This document shows positions 26,605 through 38,571 of a DNA stretch of 64,000 bases, one piece after another. Within the stretch, counting starts at the first letter, position 1. Each line of letters starts with the position of its first letter. This DNA is from Candidatus Fimenecus excrementavium (lineage in GTDB: Bacteria; Bacillota; Clostridia; Oscillospirales; Acutalibacteraceae). The translations under genes and the position numbers were made by a program. The stretch lies in contig DVGI01000013.1 in assembly GCA_018712805.1 (NCBI GenBank), positions 1 to 64,000 on the forward strand, in the 5' to 3' direction. The notes under the pieces were generated by a model. The model had not been told where the DNA came from and did no database searches. It saw nothing but the letters and a program-made list of their open reading frames with translations.

Positions 26605-27945
26605 TTAAAGCCCTAAGCGCGCTTCAAGCTCTTTGGTCTTTTCTTCGTAACCGGGTTTGCCGAGCAGCGCAAACATATTGCTCTTATAGCTTTCAACGCC
26701 CGGCTGGTTAAAGGGGTTGACGCCCAGCGTATAGCCGGAAATCGCGCAAGCCTTTTCGAGGAAGTAAACCAGATAGCCGAAATGATAAGCGTCCATTTTG
26801 GGAAGTTCCAAAACGACGTTGGGCACGCCGCCGTCGACGTGCGCAAGAACAGTGCCTTCAAACGCCTTGCGGTTGACGTAGCTCATCGTTTTGCCGGCAA
26901 GGAAGTTTAAGCCGTCGGCGTTGGCTTCGTCTTTTTCAATCACGACTTCGGTTTTGGGTTCGTCAAACACGACCGCGGTTTCAAACAGCACGCGGCTGCC
27001 CTGTTGAATAAACTGACCCATGGAATGTAGGTCGGTGGAGAACACGGCGCTTGACGGATAAAGCCCTTTGCCGTCTTTGCCCTCAGACTCGCCGAACAGC
27101 TGTTTGAACCATTCGTTCATCATCGTGTAATCGGGCTCATAGGCGACCATCATTTCGACGACTTTGCCTTTGCGGTAAAGGATATTGCGGATTGCCGCAT
27201 ATTTGTAGCAATCGTTTTTTTTCATATCAGGGTCGGTATACGCCTTGCGCGCATCGTTCGCGCCCTGCATCATCGCGTCAATATCAATGCCCGCTGCAGC
27301 AATGGGCAGAAGGCCCACGGCGGTGAGAACGGAATAACGCCCGCCCACATCGTCCGGCACGACGAATGTCTCATAGCCTTCTTCGTCGGAAAGTGCTTTG
27401 AGTGTGCCTTTCGCTTTATCGGTCGTGACATAAATGCGTTTTGCCGCTTCCGCTTTGCCGTATTTCTTTTCCAGAAGTTCGCGGAAAATACGGAAAGAAA
27501 TTGCCGGTTCGGTGGTCGTACCGGATTTGGAAATGACGTTTACGGAGAAATCCTTATCTTTGCAAATGGAAAGAATTTCGTTGAGCGCGGCGGAGCTTAT
27601 CGAGTTGCCGCTGAAGAAAATCTGCGGCGCGTCTTTGCAAACCAAATTATAGTTTTGGGATTTGCAGAATTCAATCGCAGCACGTGCGCCGAGATAGCTG
27701 CCGCCGATACCGATGACCACGAGGACCTCGGAGTCGCTGCGGATTTTCTTTGCCGCAAGTTTAATGCGGGCAAATTCTTCTTTGTCGTAGTTTTCGGGAA
27801 GGTCAACCCAGCCGAGGAAGTCATTCCCCGCGCCGGTCTTTTCGGTCAACGTTTTGTGCGATGCGCGGATTTCGCTGTCAATCGCCTTGTAATCCGCGTC
27901 GGAAATAAAGTCTTTCAAATAGTTCGTATTCAGTTTCAATGACAT
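26605..27945 (-). CDS. pgi: Glucose-6-phosphate isomerase
   Basis: The 446-residue protein matches the shorter Firmicutes Pgi form. It has [11 protein letters not shown] (about 80), SKSGTTTEP (about 139-147, sugar-phosphate binding), [11 protein letters not shown], and the C-terminal base region in GVESYK with the catalytic Lys. It interconverts glucose-6-phosphate and fructose-6-phosphate in glycolysis. Confidence 0.97.
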   Translation of the reverse strand: MSLKLNTNYLKDFISDADYKAIDSEIRASHKTLTEKTGAGNDFLGWVDLPENYDKEEFARIKLAAKKIRSDSEVLVVIGIGGSYLGARAAIEFCKSQNYNLVCKDAPQIFFSGNSISSAALNEILSICKDKDFSVNVISKSGTTTEPAISFRIFRELLEKKYGKAEAAKRIYVTTDKAKGTLKALSDEEGYETFVVPDDVGGRYSVLTAVGLLPIAAAGIDIDAMMQGANDARKAYTDPDMKKNDCYKYAAIRNILYRKGKVVEMMVAYEPDYTMMNEWFKQLFGESEGKDGKGLYPSSAVFSTDLHSMGQFIQQGSRVLFETAVVFDEPKTEVVIEKDEANADGLNFLAGKTMSYVNRKAFEGTVLAHVDGGVPNVVLELPKMDAYHFGYLVYFLEKACAISGYTLGVNPFNQPGVESYKSNMFALLGKPGYEEKTKELEARLGL

Positions 27946-28101
27946 GTGCTATATAGTCCCCTTATTTATTTCGCCAATCCTTCGGCGTAATCCACATATT
28001 GTATATGTTGCTTTTATTCTACCCTAAAACCTGCTTATTTTCAATATCAATTTGTGAATTTTTTTTGAAATTCCATACTTTTGCACTGTTGCAGGTCTGT
28101 T

Positions 28102-29256
28102 TTATGTGCACAAAGAGAGCAGAATTCGTTTGAAGGATTCGAAGAAAGTCAGCGCCGAAATTTCCCGGTCGCTTATGAGGTCATAGGTATATAACGTTTT
28201 GCCGTTTAACTTAAAATACACCCGCCCGAGTAGCTGCCCTTTTTCCACGGGCGCCTGCACCGTGGCGGCGAGGTCAAATTCCTGGACGACTTCGCCGGTT
28301 TTGCCTTTTTCGATTAAGACGGCCTGCGCTTGCGGAATGACGGGCATAACGGACGACTCGGTGCCTTTAAGCACACCGACGGCGGGGACGCGTGATGCGT
28401 CTATTTCGAGTTTTTCGGTCGTGTAATTGGCAAAGCCCCAGTCGAGCATGGCGCGCGCCGCATTAAAGCGGTCGTCGCTTGTGTCGCTGCCGAGCACAAC
28501 GGCAATTAAATGCAAATCGCCGCGTTTCGCCGACGCGCTCACACAGCAGCCCGCTTTGGAGGTTGTGCCGGTTTTAAGACCGGTTGCGCCCTCATAAAAC
28601 CGAATCAGTTTGTTGGTGTTGACAAGCTGGGTTTCGCCGTTCCGAAGCGAATCCATCCAAATGGTCGTGTAGCCGGTAATTCTTTGGTGGCGCAGAAGCT
28701 CGCGGGACATAAGCGCCACGTCATAAGCGCTGGTCACGTGGTTTTCAACGGTATCGTCCAACCCCGTGCAGTTTTCAAAGTGGGTGTCGTTCATCCCGAG
28801 CTGTTTCGCGCGTTCGTTCATTTGGCGGACAAACGCGTCACTGCTGCCGGCGACATATTCCGCGAGCGCTTCGCAGGCATCGTTGGCGCTCGCCACGGCG
28901 CTGGCTTTCAAAAGGTCGTCTACGCTCATCTGCTCGCCGACTTCCAGCCAAATTTGCGACCCGCCTTTTTCGGCGGCTTCTTTACTCACCGTTACCATAT
29001 CCGCAAGCGAGATTTTGCCGCTGTCAATCGCTTCGGTCACAAGCAAAAGCGTCATGATTTTGGTGACGGACGCGGGATACAGCTTTTCGTGGGCGTTTTG
29101 CGCCATTAACACCTTGCCCGAACCCGCGTCCATGAGGACGGCGGCTTTTGCCTTAACTTCCACCTGCATTTCCGGTAAAGCTTCAGACGCAAAGCACATA
29201 GGTGCAAAGCTGAAAAGCATTGCCGCAGTCAACAGGCACGCCAGTATTTTTTTCAT
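28102..29256 (-). CDS. D-alanyl-D-alanine carboxypeptidase (DacA/PBP5-6 family, S11)
   Basis: The 384-residue protein has a Sec signal peptide (cut near CFA-SEA, residue 23). It has the three penicillin-binding motifs: SVTK (Ser63, Lys66), SAN (123-125) and KTG (228-230). A C-terminal beta domain and a final amphipathic helix (about 365-380) would anchor it to the membrane. It trims the terminal D-Ala of peptidoglycan stem peptides. It is monocistronic and diverges from ligA. Confidence 0.93.
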   Translation of the reverse strand: MKKILACLLTAAMLFSFAPMCFASEALPEMQVEVKAKAAVLMDAGSGKVLMAQNAHEKLYPASVTKIMTLLLVTEAIDSGKISLADMVTVSKEAAEKGGSQIWLEVGEQMSVDDLLKASAVASANDACEALAEYVAGSSDAFVRQMNERAKQLGMNDTHFENCTGLDDTVENHVTSAYDVALMSRELLRHQRITGYTTIWMDSLRNGETQLVNTNKLIRFYEGATGLKTGTTSKAGCCVSASAKRGDLHLIAVVLGSDTSDDRFNAARAMLDWGFANYTTEKLEIDASRVPAVGVLKGTESSVMPVIPQAQAVLIEKGKTGEVVQEFDLAATVQAPVEKGQLLGRVYFKLNGKTLYTYDLISDREISALTFFESFKRILLSLCT

Positions 29257-29300
29257 AATACATACCCCTTTCTTTCTACCATTTTATATGCGGCAAAGCA

Positions 29301-31347
<2,047 letters not shown>

Positions 31348-31359
31348 CAAAAAAACTGT

Positions 31360-31402
31360 AAAACCGCCGTACACAAGAAACCTTGTTGTGCGGCGGTTTT
31401 TT
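31360..31402 (+). terminator. Terminator after ligA
   Basis: AAACCGCCG...CGGCGGTTT with further pairing inside, followed by a T-run to 31402. Confidence 0.85.
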
Positions 31403-31457
31403 GACATCTTTTTGTATTCGTGTCTATTTTTTCTTAAATTGTTTACATATTTTTTAC

Positions 31458-31486
31458 TTGTTTTCCGGTTTTTGTTCTGATATAAT
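31458..31486 (+). promoter_or_regulatory. Strong promoter of the CoA-transferase/E2 operon
   Basis: TTGTTT, 17 bp, TATAAT, with an extended -10 TGN. The -10 box is a perfect consensus. Confidence 0.8.
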
Positions 31487-31515
31487 AAACAACCAGAACG
31501 TGAGGTGTTGAAAAA

Positions 31516-32847
31516 TTGACGTGGCAAGAGATTTATCAAAGCAAGTTAACTTCTGCAAAAAAAGCTGTTCATTTGATTGAAGACGGCGACACGGTCGTCG
31601 TCGGCTTCGGTTGCGGGGAAGCATTTGGACTGGAAAATGCTTTATTAGACAGCTACAAGGATTTTCACGATATTACCATTGTGAATATGCTGACGACCGG
31701 GTCATCCCCGTGGTGCGGCGAAGAAATGCAGGGGCATTTCCGTTTGAACTGTCTTTTCGCTTCCGCAAGCAACCGCAATGCGGTTTCGAGCGGCATTGCA
31801 GATTTTACCACCTGCCACTTCTATGAAATTCCCGAACTTTTGCGCGAGCGGCTTCGCCCGCGGGTTGCCTTGGTTATGCTCTCCTCGCCCGACGAACACG
31901 GCTATTGCTCGTTCGGCACCAATGTGGACTATATCAAAGGCGTGTGCGATTATGCAGACGTCATTTTGGCGCAGGTCAACAAACATATGCCGCGCACGTT
32001 CGGCAACTCCATTATCCATGTGCGCGACTTAACCGCGATTGTCGAACAGGACGCGCCTCTGCCGCAGATTTGCTCTGTGGAAATCAGTGATGTGGAGCGT
32101 CAAATCGGCAAATACTGCGCAAGCCTTATTCACGACGGTGACACCTTACAGCTCGGCATCGGCGGGATTCCGAACGCGGTTTGCCAACAGCTTTGGGATA
32201 AAAAAGATTTAGGGCTGCACAGCGAGCTTGTCGGTGACGGCGTCGTTGACCTTTTGGAAGCCGGCGTTATCAACAACAAAAAGAAAACCGCGAACCGCGG
32301 GCGCACCATCCTCGGCGCGGCGTTCGGTTCGGACAAGCTTAACAATTATATCAACAACAACCCGTCGGTGGAAATGCACCCCATCGACTATGTCAACAAC
32401 CCGTTATTTATCGCGCAGAACGACAACATGGTTTCGATTAACTCCTGTCTGCAAGTGGATTTACTCGGCCAGATTGTTTCCGACACAATAGGTCTTCATC
32501 AGTTCAGCGCGGTCGGCGGGCAAGTGGACTTCGTGCGCGGCGCGACGATGAGTCACGGCGGCCGTTCAATTATGGCGATGTCGTCCACGGCGAAAAAAGG
32601 CACGATTTCACGCATTGTGCCGCTGATTACGGAAGGGTCGGCAATTACGACCTCCCGCAATGATGTTAATTATGTGGTTACCGAATATGGTATCGCGCAG
32701 TTAAAAGGGAAAACTTTAAAGGAGCGCGCGGCGGAGCTTATCTCCATTGCGCACCCGAAATTCCGCGCAGAGCTTGCGCTCGAATATCAGCGCCGTTTCG
32801 GGGAAATGCCCAACAAGCACCCGCAGACACAGCAAAACGTCGGCTAA
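31516..32847 (+). CDS. Acetyl-CoA hydrolase/transferase family CoA-transferase (4-hydroxybutyrate or butyrate type)
   Basis: A TTG start at 31516 is supported by GAGGTG 8 nt upstream; no good ATG is nearby. The 443-residue protein has the family blocks QLGIGGIPNAV (about 213) and LHSELVGDGVVDLLEAGVI with the conserved Glu (about 238), and the C-terminal GGQVDFVRGA. This is the Cat1/4-hydroxybutyrate CoA-transferase group that moves CoA between acyl-CoA and acetate, yielding a short-chain acid. Substrate cannot be fixed from sequence. A strong promoter lies upstream, and an E2-type acyltransferase follows by 28 nt. Confidence 0.9.
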   Translation: MTWQEIYQSKLTSAKKAVHLIEDGDTVVVGFGCGEAFGLENALLDSYKDFHDITIVNMLTTGSSPWCGEEMQGHFRLNCLFASASNRNAVSSGIADFTTCHFYEIPELLRERLRPRVALVMLSSPDEHGYCSFGTNVDYIKGVCDYADVILAQVNKHMPRTFGNSIIHVRDLTAIVEQDAPLPQICSVEISDVERQIGKYCASLIHDGDTLQLGIGGIPNAVCQQLWDKKDLGLHSELVGDGVVDLLEAGVINNKKKTANRGRTILGAAFGSDKLNNYINNNPSVEMHPIDYVNNPLFIAQNDNMVSINSCLQVDLLGQIVSDTIGLHQFSAVGGQVDFVRGATMSHGGRSIMAMSSTAKKGTISRIVPLITEGSAITTSRNDVNYVVTEYGIAQLKGKTLKERAAELISIAHPKFRAELALEYQRRFGEMPNKHPQTQQNVG

Positions 32848-32875
32848 CCGCAACAAAATACAAAAGGAGTTACCC

Positions 32876-33793
32876 ATGGCAGTCACACAAACCATTCATT
32901 TCGACATTCAAAGAAAAATTGTTTCCAACATGACCTCGGAAAGCTGGGAAACCATCCCCCACGCCTCGTTCATTTATGACGCGGACGTGACCGAGTTTAT
33001 GAAAGAATACAAAAAGTTAAACCAAGGGCGTACCGGCAAAGACAAAATCACCGTAAACACCCTGATACTCAAAGTCATTGTGGAGGGCTTAAAAGCCGCT
33101 CCCATGCTCAACGGTACGATTGATTTCAACCGCCGCCTTGTTCGCGGCCGCGTGGATTTACGCGACGACATCAACATTTCCATGCCGATGATTTTACCCA
33201 ACGGCAAAATGATGACGATTAACCTGCACAACTTTGAAAACAAATCGCTCACCGAGATGACCGAATACATTGCGGATGTCTCCCGCCGCGCGCAAAACAC
33301 CGACCTTACCGAAGCGATGTTTGAAGTTTCCTTAAACAACACACTGGACGCTTTAAAGCACGGTAAAATCGCGACTGTAATCAACCGTTTGATCGGCTCG
33401 AAAACCGGCAAATACAAGGTAAAAACCCTGCACGGCAAAGCGAAAAAGGAATATTATTCCATTCCCGAAAGCGACCGTTTGACCTATCGTGACATTGAAC
33501 AGGGCACCGTGACCATTACCAACGTCGGTTCGGTTTACCGCGCACAGAAAGGCGCTGTGGCGATGTTGGAAATCATTCCGCCGCAAATTGCCGCGCTCTG
33601 CATCGGCGGCGTTCAGGAACGCGCCGGCGTAAAGACCGACGAAAACGGCAACAAAGTGTTTGACCCGCGGCTGATTTTGCCGATTTGTTTGGCGTTTGAC
33701 CACCGCGCGGCTGATTTTGCCGAGGTTTCGCCGTTCCTTGAGAAATGCGACGAGATTTTCGCGAATCCGCAAATCATTCACGAGTGGCTGTAA
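32876..33793 (+). CDS. Lipoyl-less 2-oxoacid dehydrogenase E2-type acyltransferase
   Basis: The ATG at 32876 follows an AAAGGAG site. The 305-residue protein is only the chloramphenicol-acetyltransferase-fold catalytic domain of E2 enzymes. It lacks the N-terminal lipoyl and E1/E3-binding domains. The active-site motif reads DHRAAD instead of the usual DHRxxDG. Standing alone beside a CoA-transferase, it probably moves an acyl group from CoA to an unknown acceptor. E1 and E3 genes are not nearby. Confidence 0.85.
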   Translation: MAVTQTIHFDIQRKIVSNMTSESWETIPHASFIYDADVTEFMKEYKKLNQGRTGKDKITVNTLILKVIVEGLKAAPMLNGTIDFNRRLVRGRVDLRDDINISMPMILPNGKMMTINLHNFENKSLTEMTEYIADVSRRAQNTDLTEAMFEVSLNNTLDALKHGKIATVINRLIGSKTGKYKVKTLHGKAKKEYYSIPESDRLTYRDIEQGTVTITNVGSVYRAQKGAVAMLEIIPPQIAALCIGGVQERAGVKTDENGNKVFDPRLILPICLAFDHRAADFAEVSPFLEKCDEIFANPQIIHEWL

Positions 33794-33805
33794 TTTTCGA
33801 TAAAG

Positions 33806-33848
33806 CAAAAACACCGCTGTTCCAAAAAGGAACGGCGGTGTTTTTTTG
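33806..33848. terminator. Bidirectional terminator
   Basis: ACACCGCTGTTCC pairs with GGAACGGCGGTGT (one G-U) with A- and T-runs on either side. It lies between two convergent genes. Confidence 0.9.
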
Positions 33849-33863
33849 TTTTCATTTTTGCAG

Positions 33864-36104
33864 TTACAGTGTAAGCTGTTCGCCGGCATCTTCGGCGGAA
33901 AGCAGCGCGCCCGCCGCGGGCAGAGAACGCGTGCGGTAACGAGCGGGTTTTACAAACTCGCCCTCTTTGTAATCGCGCACGCTCGAAAGGCGGTGACCTT
34001 TTTTCAGCGTCATCACGGCGACGCCTTGGGTGTCTTTCGTCGTTTTCGGCGAGACAGCGCCGGTGTTCAAAAGCAGGATACGTCCGGCGGTGGACTGCAC
34101 AACAAGTTCGCAATCCTCCGTAATTTGACGAATTGCCGCAAGCGGGAATTTCTCACAATAAGCTTTAATCAGCTTTTTGCGGTTGGTCTTGGTTTCATAG
34201 GCGGAAAGGTCGACTTTCGCAAGCTTTCCGTTTTCAAAGAAGAACAACATATAGCCTTTGTAGTCGGTCGTAACCGCCATATAAATTGCGGATTCGCCGG
34301 GGTCCATATGCAAATGGGTCGGGACGAAATCGCCCAACACGCTCGCTTTTGTATCGTCAAAGTCCGCCGCTTTTGCCTTATAGACCTGACAGCGGTCTGT
34401 AAAGAACAACAAATCGGTGTTGTTGGTCGCTTCAAGCGTCTGGACAACGCTGTCGCCGTCTTTAAGCTTTTGCTCGCCGCTCATGCGCAGGGACTGCGGC
34501 GTAATCTTTTTGAAATAGCCGTCTTTTGTGAAGAACAAATGCACCGGGTAATCCGGAATTTCTTCGACGGGTTCGTCATCTTCCAAACTTTCGGCATACA
34601 GAATTTCGCTGCGGCGAGGCTTGTCGTATTTTTTCACGACATTTTGAAGCTCGGAAACGATAATTTTCTTTATCCGCGCTTTACTTGAAAGAATATCCTC
34701 CATATCCTCAATATCCGCACGCAGATTTTCAATATCTTTGGTGCGTTTGAGGATATATTCGCGGTTTAAATGGCGCAGTTTGATTTCCGCGACATATTCC
34801 GCCTGGATTTTATCAATCCCGAAGCCGATCATCAAATTCGGCACGACCTCGGCTTCTTCCTCGGTGGAGCGAATGATGCGGATGGCTTTATCGATATCCA
34901 ACAGGATTTTCTGAAGGCCTTCGAGCAAATGCAGGCGTTCTTTCGCCTTGCTCAAATCAAAATAAACTCTGCGGCGCACACATTCCGAACGAAACGCAAT
35001 CCATTCTAAAAGCAAGTCGCGCACGCCGAGCACGCGCGGCACGCCGGCTATAAGCACGTTAAAGTTGCAGGCAAAGGAATCCTCGAGCGGCGTGGATTTA
35101 AACAGCTTTTTCATCAGCTTGTCGGGGTCGGTGCCGCGTTTTAAGTCGATTGTAATTTTTAAGCCTTTTTTATCGGTCTCGTCACGCACGTCGGAAATTT
35201 CACGCGCGGTTCCGCCTTTGACTTTTTCAATGATTTTGTCAATAATCGCTTCGGACGTGGTCGTCGGCGGGATTTCGGTTATATCAATACAGTTATTGGG
35301 TTTGTCGTAAGTGTATTTCGCGCGGACTTTGAAGCTGCCGCGGCCGGTGCGGAAAATTTCGCGCATTTGCGCTTCGTTATAGACAATCTGACCGCCGCCG
35401 ATAAAATCGGGGGCTTTTACGCTGTCACAGACGTCATAATCCGGGTTTTTAATCAGGTTTTCGGTCGCTTCGCAAATCTCTTTTAAATTGAACGAGCATA
35501 TGGAGGACGCCATACCGACGGCGATACCGAGGTTGGCGTTGACAAGCACCGAAGGGAACGTGACCGGAAAGAGCGTCGGCTCTTTCATCGTATTGTCGTA
35601 GTTGTCCACAAAATCGACGGTGTCTTTGTCAATATCCGCGAACAGCTCGGCGGCAATCGGTTCAAGTTTCGCTTCCGTATAACGTGACGCGGCGTACTGC
35701 ATATTGCGGGAATACGCCTTACCGAAGTTGCCCTTCGACTGCACGTAAGGATATAAAAGCGCTTCGTTGCCGCGGGACAAACGAATCATCGTTTCATAAA
35801 TCGGGGCGTCGCCGTGGGGGTTCAACTGCATCGTGCGCCCGACAATATTGGCGGATTTAATCGTCGGCCCGTTTAAAAGGCCCATTTTATACATTGTGTA
35901 AAGCAATTTGCGGTGAGAGGGCTTGAAGCCGTCGATTTCGGGAATCGCGCGCGACAAAATGACGCTCATCGCGTAAGGCATATAGTTGGTTTCGAGCGTT
36001 TCGGTAATAAACTGCTCGACCACCTCGCCCGCGCCTAAAATATGGGCGTTGGCGGGCTGTTCTTCCTCCGGCGTTTGCACCTTTGCTTTCGGTTTTCTCG
36101 GCAT
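33864..36104 (-). CDS. Type II topoisomerase subunit A (ParC/GyrA-like)
   Basis: The 746-residue protein has the breakage-reunion domain with catalytic Tyr142 in ASRYTEA, and a C-terminal beta-propeller. It lacks the GyrA box, so decatenation (topoisomerase IV-like) is more likely than supercoiling, though the call is uncertain. In the quinolone-pocket region the sequence is HGDAPIYE (97-104): Ala at the Ser83 position of E. coli GyrA and Glu at the Asp87 position. It is encoded 42 bp after the ATPase subunit. Confidence 0.9.
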   Translation of the reverse strand: MPRKPKAKVQTPEEEQPANAHILGAGEVVEQFITETLETNYMPYAMSVILSRAIPEIDGFKPSHRKLLYTMYKMGLLNGPTIKSANIVGRTMQLNPHGDAPIYETMIRLSRGNEALLYPYVQSKGNFGKAYSRNMQYAASRYTEAKLEPIAAELFADIDKDTVDFVDNYDNTMKEPTLFPVTFPSVLVNANLGIAVGMASSICSFNLKEICEATENLIKNPDYDVCDSVKAPDFIGGGQIVYNEAQMREIFRTGRGSFKVRAKYTYDKPNNCIDITEIPPTTTSEAIIDKIIEKVKGGTAREISDVRDETDKKGLKITIDLKRGTDPDKLMKKLFKSTPLEDSFACNFNVLIAGVPRVLGVRDLLLEWIAFRSECVRRRVYFDLSKAKERLHLLEGLQKILLDIDKAIRIIRSTEEEAEVVPNLMIGFGIDKIQAEYVAEIKLRHLNREYILKRTKDIENLRADIEDMEDILSSKARIKKIIVSELQNVVKKYDKPRRSEILYAESLEDDEPVEEIPDYPVHLFFTKDGYFKKITPQSLRMSGEQKLKDGDSVVQTLEATNNTDLLFFTDRCQVYKAKAADFDDTKASVLGDFVPTHLHMDPGESAIYMAVTTDYKGYMLFFFENGKLAKVDLSAYETKTNRKKLIKAYCEKFPLAAIRQITEDCELVVQSTAGRILLLNTGAVSPKTTKDTQGVAVMTLKKGHRLSSVRDYKEGEFVKPARYRTRSLPAAGALLSAEDAGEQLTL

Positions 36105-36146
36105 ATATCGTTGCTCCTTTATGAAGTCCGAATCTGTTTTTTCAGG

Positions 36147-38135
36147 TTACGAAATATCGGCAAGTTCCAAATACAAGTGGCCGTTTTCGGCGATGTGGTC
36201 TTTACGGCCCTGCAAATTGTCGCCCAGCAAGAGGTCGAATTTTGCGGCGACCGCTTCCGGCGAATAATCCGGCTCGACTTTGATAAGCCGGCGCGTTTTC
36301 GGGTTCATCGTTGTCAGCCACATCATATCCGCTTCGTTTTCACCGAGACCTTTGGAACGCTGAATGGTAAATTTACGGTCGCCCAAAGTTTCGAGCACTT
36401 CCTGCTTTTCCTTTTCGGTGTAGCAAAACCAAGTTTCGTCTTTCGAGCGAATCTCATAAAGCGGGGATTCCGCGATATAGACTTTTCCCTCTTTTATAAG
36501 CGTGGGCATCAGTCTGTAAATCATCGTTAAGATAAGCGTGCGAATCTGGAAGCCGTCGACGTCGGCATCGGTACAGATAATGACCTTATTCCAGCGCAGA
36601 TTGTCGAGGTTAAACGAAGACAAATCTTTATTAGACTTGCTGTTGACTTCCACCCCGCAGCCGAGGACTTTGACCAAATCGACAATAATATCGCTTTTAA
36701 AAATCTTGTTGTATTCGGCTTTCAGGCAGTTTAAAATCTTGCCGCGCACCGGGATAATCGCCTGAAACGAGCTGTCGCGCGCCTGTTTGCAAGCGCCCAA
36801 AGCCGAGTCGCCTTCCACAATGAAAATCTCGCGTTCGCTTACGTCTTTCGAGCGGCAATCGACGAATTTTTCCACACGGTTGGTCAGGTCGTTGCTGCTT
36901 TGCAAGGTCTTTTTAAGATTTAAGCGCGTGCTTTCCGCTTTGACACGCGAACGCATATTGACAAGCACCTGGTTGGCGATTTTTTCCGCGTCTAAGGGGT
37001 TTTCAATGAAATAAACCTCCAGTTGGTGGCGGAAAAAGTCGGTCATCGCTTCTTGAATAAACTTATTGGTGATTGCCTTTTTGGTTTGGTTTTCGTAAGA
37101 GGTTTGGGTTGAAAACGAGGAAACGACCAAAACCAAACAATCCTCAACGTCTTGAAAACTAATCTTGCCGTCGGTTTTCAAATATTTGCTGTTGGCTTTC
37201 AAATAGGCGTCGATTTGCGCGACGAATGCGCTTTTGACCGCCTTTTCCGGCGCGCCGCCGTGCTCTAAGAAACTCGAGTTATGGTAATATTCCTTTAACT
37301 GCTTTTTATTGGAGAAGCAAAGCGCAGCATTGATTTTGACTTTGTATTCCGGCTTGTCCGCACGGTCGCGCCCCTTACGCTCGGTCTGCCAAACCTGAAC
37401 GGCGGTCATGGCGTCGTTTTCGCCGACAAACTCGCGCACATAGTCTTCAATCCCGTTTTCGTAAATATATTCGTACGTGTCAAAGGTATTGGTGCCGGTC
37501 TGGTCTTTTAAAATAAAGCGCACGCCCGCGTTGACGACCGACTGGCGTTTGATCGTCTCCTGATAATAAGACAGCGGGACATCAATGTCGGTAAAGACTT
37601 TCAAGTCGGGTTTCCAGTGAATGCGCGAGCCGGTGTCCTTTTTGGAATACGGTTCGCGAATCAGTTCACCGACGGGGTTCCCCTCTTTGAAATGCATGAT
37701 GTATTTGATTCCGTTTTTGTGGATTTCGGCGTCCATGTATTCCGAAGCGTACTGCGTCGAGCAAAGGCCCAAGCCGTTAAGCCCCAGCGAATATTCATAG
37801 CTTCCGCCGGAGTTCGTATTGTATTTGCCGCCCGCGTACAATTCGCAGAACACAAGTTCCCAGTTGTAGCGCTGTTCCTTTTCGTTGTAATCCATCGGGA
37901 TGCCGCGGCCGAAATCCTGGACTTCAATCGATTTGTCAAGATAGCGCGTGACAATGATTTTATTGCCGAAGCCCTCGCGCGCCTCATCGATGGAGTTTGA
38001 CAAAATTTCAAAGATAGCATGCTGACAGCCGTCAATGCCGTCGGAACCGAAAATAACCGCCGGACGTTTCCGGACGCGGTCGGCGCCTTTGAGCTGTGAG
38101 ATGCTTTCTTCTGTGTACGCTGCTTTTTTTGCCAT
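36147..38135 (-). CDS. Type II topoisomerase subunit B (ParE/GyrB-like)
   Basis: The 662-residue protein has the GHKL ATPase (NSIDEAREGFGN, about 47-58), a transducer domain, and a Toprim domain with EGDSALG (about 435) and DADVDGFQI metal ligands. It lacks the long insert of Gram-negative GyrB. With the adjacent A subunit it forms the heterotetramer that passes one DNA duplex through another using ATP. A second gyrase is expected elsewhere in the genome. Confidence 0.92.
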   Translation of the reverse strand: MAKKAAYTEESISQLKGADRVRKRPAVIFGSDGIDGCQHAIFEILSNSIDEAREGFGNKIIVTRYLDKSIEVQDFGRGIPMDYNEKEQRYNWELVFCELYAGGKYNTNSGGSYEYSLGLNGLGLCSTQYASEYMDAEIHKNGIKYIMHFKEGNPVGELIREPYSKKDTGSRIHWKPDLKVFTDIDVPLSYYQETIKRQSVVNAGVRFILKDQTGTNTFDTYEYIYENGIEDYVREFVGENDAMTAVQVWQTERKGRDRADKPEYKVKINAALCFSNKKQLKEYYHNSSFLEHGGAPEKAVKSAFVAQIDAYLKANSKYLKTDGKISFQDVEDCLVLVVSSFSTQTSYENQTKKAITNKFIQEAMTDFFRHQLEVYFIENPLDAEKIANQVLVNMRSRVKAESTRLNLKKTLQSSNDLTNRVEKFVDCRSKDVSEREIFIVEGDSALGACKQARDSSFQAIIPVRGKILNCLKAEYNKIFKSDIIVDLVKVLGCGVEVNSKSNKDLSSFNLDNLRWNKVIICTDADVDGFQIRTLILTMIYRLMPTLIKEGKVYIAESPLYEIRSKDETWFCYTEKEKQEVLETLGDRKFTIQRSKGLGENEADMMWLTTMNPKTRRLIKVEPDYSPEAVAAKFDLLLGDNLQGRKDHIAENGHLYLELADIS

Positions 38136-38170
38136 GAAAAAATTTCCGTCCTTTAAAAAATTTACAAATA

Positions 38171-38213
38171 CGCAAAAAATTACCGCTATATATTTTACAC
38201 GATATATAGCGGT
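38171..38213 (-). terminator. Terminator downstream of the DUF896 gene
   Basis: The perfect 11-bp stem ACCGCTATATA/TATATAGCGGT has a T-rich tail on the minus strand. It separates the DUF896 gene from the topoisomerase operon. Confidence 0.75.
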
Positions 38214-38251
38214 TTCGTCAAGTTTTCCCTATTCTATTTTGTGTTTTTCGG

Positions 38252-38458
38252 TTATTGAAGCTTCGTAAGCTTTCGTTTGTTCCCTTTTTCGTCCACAATA
38301 TAGGTGTTGTCAAGCTGCATACAAAGGCTTCTCTTGAAGCTGTCGATATATTCCCGGCGAAGGGCGGCTTGCTCTTGTCGTTCTTCTTCTGTAAGCCCTT
38401 CGGGCGTTCTCGATTTTTTCGCAAGAAAGTTAATGCGGTCGATTTTTCGTTGTTCCAT
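38252..38458 (-). CDS. DUF896 family protein (YnzC-like)
   Basis: The 68-residue protein opens MEQRKIDRINFLAKK and continues TEEERQEQAALRREYIDSF, a two-helix hairpin diagnostic of DUF896. B. subtilis YnzC is SOS-inducible, but the role is unknown. It is divergent from the CCA-adding gene. Confidence 0.92.
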   Translation of the reverse strand: MEQRKIDRINFLAKKSRTPEGLTEEERQEQAALRREYIDSFKRSLCMQLDNTYIVDEKGNKRKLTKLQ

Positions 38459-38513
38459 TGTTTTCCCCTAAAAAAATATTGTTGCCAAGAGAGTATACAC
38501 GATTTCTTTTTTC

Positions 38514-38543
38514 TTGTAAAGCCGGTAAAGAATATGGTATGAT
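38514..38543 (+). promoter_or_regulatory. Promoter of the nucleotidyltransferase gene
   Basis: TTGTAA, 18 bp, TATGAT, 28 bp before the start. Confidence 0.5.
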
Positions 38544-38571
38544 AAAAACAGCAAACGAAAGGAGAAACGCC

